Of a stretch of DNA of 64,000 nt, positions 61,169 through 64,000 are shown in pieces (positions within the stretch are counted from its first letter, which is position 1; each line of letters opens with the position of its first letter). The position numbers and the translations under genes are program-made. Below the pieces are notes generated by a model. The model saw only the letters and a program-made list of their open reading frames with translations, had not been told where the DNA came from and did not search any database. The DNA lies in assembly GCA_038144425.1 (NCBI GenBank), contig JAYQNS010000002.1, forward strand, positions 496,001 to 560,000. The letters are read 5' to 3'. Source of the DNA: Salivita marina (lineage in GTDB: Bacteria; Pseudomonadota; Gammaproteobacteria; Pseudomonadales; Azotimanducaceae).

Positions 61169-61722
61169 CCGTTGCGCGGCGCGAAGCGACGATCGGGCTC
61201 GAGGGTTTCGTGGCGCGTGGGGAAGTGGCCCGCGGCCCGGTCCTCGAGCCAGTAGCGAAGGGTTTTTTCCACGGCGCGAAAGGCCAGCCCTTCCCAGGGA
61301 ATGGTCTCCGGAGCGAAGAGGGCTACCTCGAGGCTTTCTCGCCCCGAAGCGAAGGCCACGGGATCTAGGGTGCCGCGGAAAAAGAGATAGAGCTGATTGA
61401 TGTGGGGCAGGCTAAACGCCGTGTAGAGCCCCACCAGCGTGCCTTGGGCCTCCGCTTCCTCCCAGCTTTCCCGCAGGGCGCCAGCGTCGGCCCCCTCACC
61501 GTTTTCCATAAACCCTGCGGGGAGGGTCCAGTAGCCCTGGCGCGGTTCAATGGCCCGGCGGCACAGGAGGACCTGCTCTCCAGCGGTGAGGAGCGCGCCG
61601 GTGATGATGCGGGGATTCTGGTAGTGAATCTGGCCGCAGCCCTGGCAAACGTAGCGCGGGCGGTCGTCCCCTTCGGGGATCCGGTGGTCGACGGGGGCGG
61701 CGCACTGCGCGCAGTAGTTCAT
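61165..61722 (-). CDS. NUDIX hydrolase with N-terminal zinc ribbon
   Basis: 185 residues. Zinc ribbon CAQC...CQGC at residues 4-32, then the NUDIX domain with box GFMENGEGADAGALRESWEE. The box lacks the final Gly (Ala-Glu-Ala follows the EE pair) but keeps the metal-binding RExxEE. Architecture resembles NudC-like NADH pyrophosphatases missing their N-terminal domain; substrate not known. Confidence 0.9.
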   Translation of the reverse strand: MNYCAQCAAPVDHRIPEGDDRPRYVCQGCGQIHYQNPRIITGALLTAGEQVLLCRRAIEPRQGYWTLPAGFMENGEGADAGALRESWEEAEAQGTLVGLYTAFSLPHINQLYLFFRGTLDPVAFASGRESLEVALFAPETIPWEGLAFRAVEKTLRYWLEDRAAGHFPTRHETLEPDRRFAPRNG

Positions 61723-61777
61723 GGGGTCTCCCGGGGTGCGGTGGTACCATCGCGGCTCATGCTAGAGAGGAGGCAGT

Positions 61778-62302
61778 ATGCCCGTTTATCGCTTAGGAGA
61801 GCGCCAGCTCGAAGCCGAAGGATCCTACTGGATCGCGGAAAACGCCACGGTGATCGGCAGCGTCGCCCTCGGAGAAGGCGCGTCGATTTGGTGGAACGCC
61901 GTGCTCCGCGGGGATAACGACTGGATCCGCGTGGGTGCACGCAGCAATATCCAGGACGGCAGTGTCCTCCACACCGATTCGGGCATGCCCCTGACCATCG
62001 GCGAGGATGTCACCGTGGGCCACATGGTGATGCTTCATGGCTGCACCATTGGCGATGGCAGCCTGATCGGCATCGGTGCCGTGGTGTTAAACGGCGCGAA
62101 GATTGGCAAGAACTGCATCATTGGAGCCAAGGCCCTGATCCCCGAAGGCAAGGAGATTCCCGATAACTCCCTCGTGATGGGGGCACCGGGGAAAGTGGTG
62201 CGCACGATCAGCGAAGCCCAGGGCTTGATGGTGGCGGCCGGCGCGCGGCACTACGTGGAGAACGCCCGTCGCTATGCCGAGCAGCTCGAGCGTATTGCTT
62301 AA
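61778..62302 (+). CDS. gamma-class carbonic anhydrase family protein
   Basis: 174 residues, left-handed beta-helix of hexapeptide repeats. Metal-ligand His in SVLHTDSG, VTVGHMVMLHGC. Such proteins (YrdA type) are usually trimers with weak or unknown hydratase activity. The stop shares the A of the next start (AATG). Confidence 0.93.
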   Translation: MPVYRLGERQLEAEGSYWIAENATVIGSVALGEGASIWWNAVLRGDNDWIRVGARSNIQDGSVLHTDSGMPLTIGEDVTVGHMVMLHGCTIGDGSLIGIGAVVLNGAKIGKNCIIGAKALIPEGKEIPDNSLVMGAPGKVVRTISEAQGLMVAAGARHYVENARRYAEQLERIA

Positions 62303-62508
62303 TGAGCGCCGTCGCCTCGCCCTGCATTGGGGTGTGCGTCCTTAATGCCGAGGACCACTGCGAAGGCTGCTATCGCTCTGCGGAGGAAATCACCTGCTGG
62401 ATCGCGCTAGACGATGAGGCGCGTCGGGCCGTACTTCAGCAGACGGTCGTGCGCATGCGCGCCGCGGGCGTTTTATTTGATTCTCCCATTCCTAAGGAAG
62501 GGCCATGA
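62302..62508 (+). CDS. DUF1289 family protein
   Basis: 68 residues with the family pattern PCIGVCVLNAEDHCEGCYRS followed by EITCWIALDDEARRAVL; four Cys in CxxxC/CxxC arrangement suggest a metal site. Function unknown. Coupled to the carbonic anhydrase gene upstream and to purT downstream (ATGA). Confidence 0.92.
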   Translation: MSAVASPCIGVCVLNAEDHCEGCYRSAEEITCWIALDDEARRAVLQQTVVRMRAAGVLFDSPIPKEGP

Positions 62509-63716
62509 CACAGCAAGCACAAGCAGCACTCGCGGCCCGGGGCTGGGGCGCCCCGGGAACCCCCCGGGCATGCCGGGTGGCCCTTTGCGGTGCCGGCGAG
62601 CTGGGCAAGGAGGTGGCTATTGCGCTGCAGCGCCTGGGCTGCGAGGTCATTGCGCTGGATCGCTACGCTGACGCCCCGGCCATGCAGGTGGCTCATCGAT
62701 CCCACGTGCTGCCCATGACCGACGAGGATCAGCTGCTGACCGTGCTTCGTAGAGAAAAGCCTGACCTCATTGTTCCGGAGATTGAGGCGATTGCGACTTC
62801 GGCGCTTGTGACCCTGGAAGGGGAGGGCTTTACCGTTGTCCCCACGGCCCGGGCGGCGCAGCTCACCATGAATCGGGAAGGCATTCGGCGCCTGGCGGCA
62901 GAAACGCTGGCCCTACCGACCTCGCCCTATCGCTTCGCTGATTCGGAGGAAAGCTTCCGGGAAGCGCTGGCTGCCATCGGTTACCCCTGCGTGGTGAAGC
63001 CGGTGATGAGCTCCTCAGGGAAAGGGCAGTCTACGTTGAAGGGGCCCGAGGACGCCCCCGCCGCTTGGCGCTACGCCCGCGAGGGCTCCCGGGGTTCGGG
63101 GCAAAGCGTCATCGTCGAGGGCTTCATCGACTTCGACTATGAAATCACTCTGCTGACGGTTCGCCACCGGGATGGAACACTGTTTTGCGATCCCATTGGC
63201 CATGTGCAGGTGGACGGCGATTACCGGGAGTCCTGGCAGCCCCAGCCCATGGCCCCGGCTGCCCTGGAAAAGGCACAGACCTACGCCGCCGCGGTCACGG
63301 AGGCCCTCGGGGGCTTCGGGCTGTTCGGCGTGGAATTCTTCATCAAGGGGGATGAGGTCTGGTTTAGCGAAGTATCCCCCCGGCCTCACGACACGGGCCT
63401 AGTGACCCTTCTTTCCCAAAGCCTTTCGGAATTTGAGCTGCATGCCCGGGCGATTTTGGGCCTGCCGATCCCTGGCCTTGAATCCCGAGGGCCTGCGGCG
63501 TCTGCGGTGCTGCTCCTGGAAGGGGAGGGCACGGCGCCCCGCCTTGGCAATCTTGCGGAAGCGCTGACCGTGCCTACGAGTGACCTGCGCTTGTTCGGAA
63601 AGCCTGACCTGGCCGGTCGACGCCGCCTCGGCGTAGCCCTGGCCCTGGGCACCTCCGTCGACGAGGCCCGGGCTCGGGCGCGCAGCGTCGTTGAGGCGAT
63701 CCAAGCCGAGGCCTAA
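62505..63716 (+). CDS. purT: formate-dependent phosphoribosylglycinamide formyltransferase
   Basis: ATP-grasp enzyme using formate, ATP and GAR in purine synthesis. 403 residues. N-terminal PreATP-grasp with VALCGAGELGKEVAIALQRLG, ATP-grasp motifs PCVVKPVMSSSGKGQS and GLFGVEFFIKGDEVWFSEVSPRPHDTG. Not in an operon with purL but nearby; guaBA, purL and purT make purine synthesis a theme of this region. Confidence 0.96.
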   Translation: MTQQAQAALAARGWGAPGTPRACRVALCGAGELGKEVAIALQRLGCEVIALDRYADAPAMQVAHRSHVLPMTDEDQLLTVLRREKPDLIVPEIEAIATSALVTLEGEGFTVVPTARAAQLTMNREGIRRLAAETLALPTSPYRFADSEESFREALAAIGYPCVVKPVMSSSGKGQSTLKGPEDAPAAWRYAREGSRGSGQSVIVEGFIDFDYEITLLTVRHRDGTLFCDPIGHVQVDGDYRESWQPQPMAPAALEKAQTYAAAVTEALGGFGLFGVEFFIKGDEVWFSEVSPRPHDTGLVTLLSQSLSEFELHARAILGLPIPGLESRGPAASAVLLLEGEGTAPRLGNLAEALTVPTSDLRLFGKPDLAGRRRLGVALALGTSVDEARARARSVVEAIQAEA

Positions 63717-63797
63717 GCTCGCTGTGAAAACTCGCTGTGCCTTGCGTCCCCGGGGCGCTCGGTGCTAGCGTCGATGCAGTTTCAGGGGAGAGAATTC

Positions 63798-63899
63798 GTG
63801 GCCCACCGCCCGAATCGTCAGCAACTTACCGCTTCTGTGCGCCTGCGCAGCGCGGTGCTGTGCGCCCTACTACGACTGCCGGCGCTGCCGGCACCCTAA
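63798..63899 (+). CDS. candidate leader peptide (leucine-rich)
   Basis: 33-codon ORF from GTG 63798 with GGGGAG upstream and no protein-family character. Seven of 33 residues are Leu, including an adjacent CTA-CTA pair, a rare Leu codon in such a GC-rich genome. A weak promoter (TTGCGT 63742-63747, TAGCGT 63766-63771) and two hairpins accompany it, as in amino-acid leader attenuation. The regulated gene would be the one starting at 63990. Confidence 0.4.
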   Translation: MAHRPNRQQLTASVRLRSAVLCALLRLPALPAP

Positions 63900-63922
63900 C
63901 TCGCTCCGGGGCCAGCGGCCCC
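63877..63922 (+). promoter_or_regulatory. paired hairpins at the end of the leader ORF
   Basis: TGCCGGC/GCCGGCA (63877-63893, 3-base loop) lies over the last leader codons, and GGGGCC/GGCCCC (63908-63922, loop AGC) just after the stop codon. No T run follows, so classic transcription termination is not evident; control of translation is possible. Confidence 0.4.
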
Positions 63923-63989
63923 CTAAAACCTCCTGATCGATTACACTTTAGCCACCTCGCGCGGGCGCGGGGAGCCTAGGAGCGCAGCC

Positions 63990-64000
63990 ATGAGTCGCAG
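63990..64000 (+). CDS. start of a gene cut by the window end
   Basis: ATG 63990 preceded by AGGAG at 63978-63982. Only Met-Ser-Arg is visible, so the product cannot be named. Confidence 0.5.

Overview
The window is GC-rich bacterial chromosome, almost certainly from a gammaproteobacterium. The main evidence is gene order: tgt-yajC-secD-secF, suhB-trmJ-iscR-iscS, ndk-rlmN-pilW-rodZ-ispG-hisS-yfgM-bamB-der, xseA/guaB-guaA and tadA-purL are gammaproteobacterial synteny blocks. Free-living marine relatives such as Halieaceae would fit, but that is a guess. No insertion sequence, prophage or CRISPR array was seen.

Layout. 1-10.6 kb: partial carboxylesterase, hemH, hisH-hisF, slyX, a quinone oxidoreductase, a cold-shock gene with a structured leader, valS-holC-pepA, an RDD membrane protein and tRNA-Leu(CAA). 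10.7-31.1 kb: a 5'-nucleotidase-like lipoprotein that seems to have lost its active site, then the long housekeeping run queA to der. 31.1-37.7 kb: a lipoprotein gene behind a three-unit Pho box, xseA, and guaB-guaA. 37.8-56.8 kb: an accessory block inserted between guaA and tadA, which are close neighbours in Pseudomonas. It holds a CxxU AhpD-like selenoprotein candidate, a DUF808 protein, a ceramidase-like protein, a GST, an enoyl-CoA hydratase, an unusual three-gene two-component system, uup, an amino-acid ABC importer joined to a cysteine-desulfurase-like enzyme and a rhodanese, a sterol-desaturase-type hydroxylase, a nitroreductase, an alkylbase glycosylase and an SMR pump. 56.8-64 kb: tadA, purL, a NUDIX hydrolase, gamma carbonic anhydrase, DUF1289, purT, and a leucine-rich leader ORF before a gene cut by the window end.

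Two observations stand out. First, the AhpD-like gene at 37823-38944 (minus) has one in-frame TGA exactly where the second Cys of the CxxC redox motif belongs. A bacterial-SECIS-like hairpin lies 24 nt downstream, so the TGA is best read as selenocysteine. Second, the operon 43519-48026 encodes two 7TM sensor kinases that are complementary halves: one keeps the phospho-accepting His but has a decayed ATPase domain, the other keeps the ATPase domain but has Gly in place of the His. An OmpR-type regulator follows.

Five genes (quinone oxidoreductase, queA, rodZ, xseA, DUF808) contain single-base deletions in short mononucleotide runs (two in queA). This pattern suggests sequencing or assembly error rather than gene decay, and these genes are annotated at full length.
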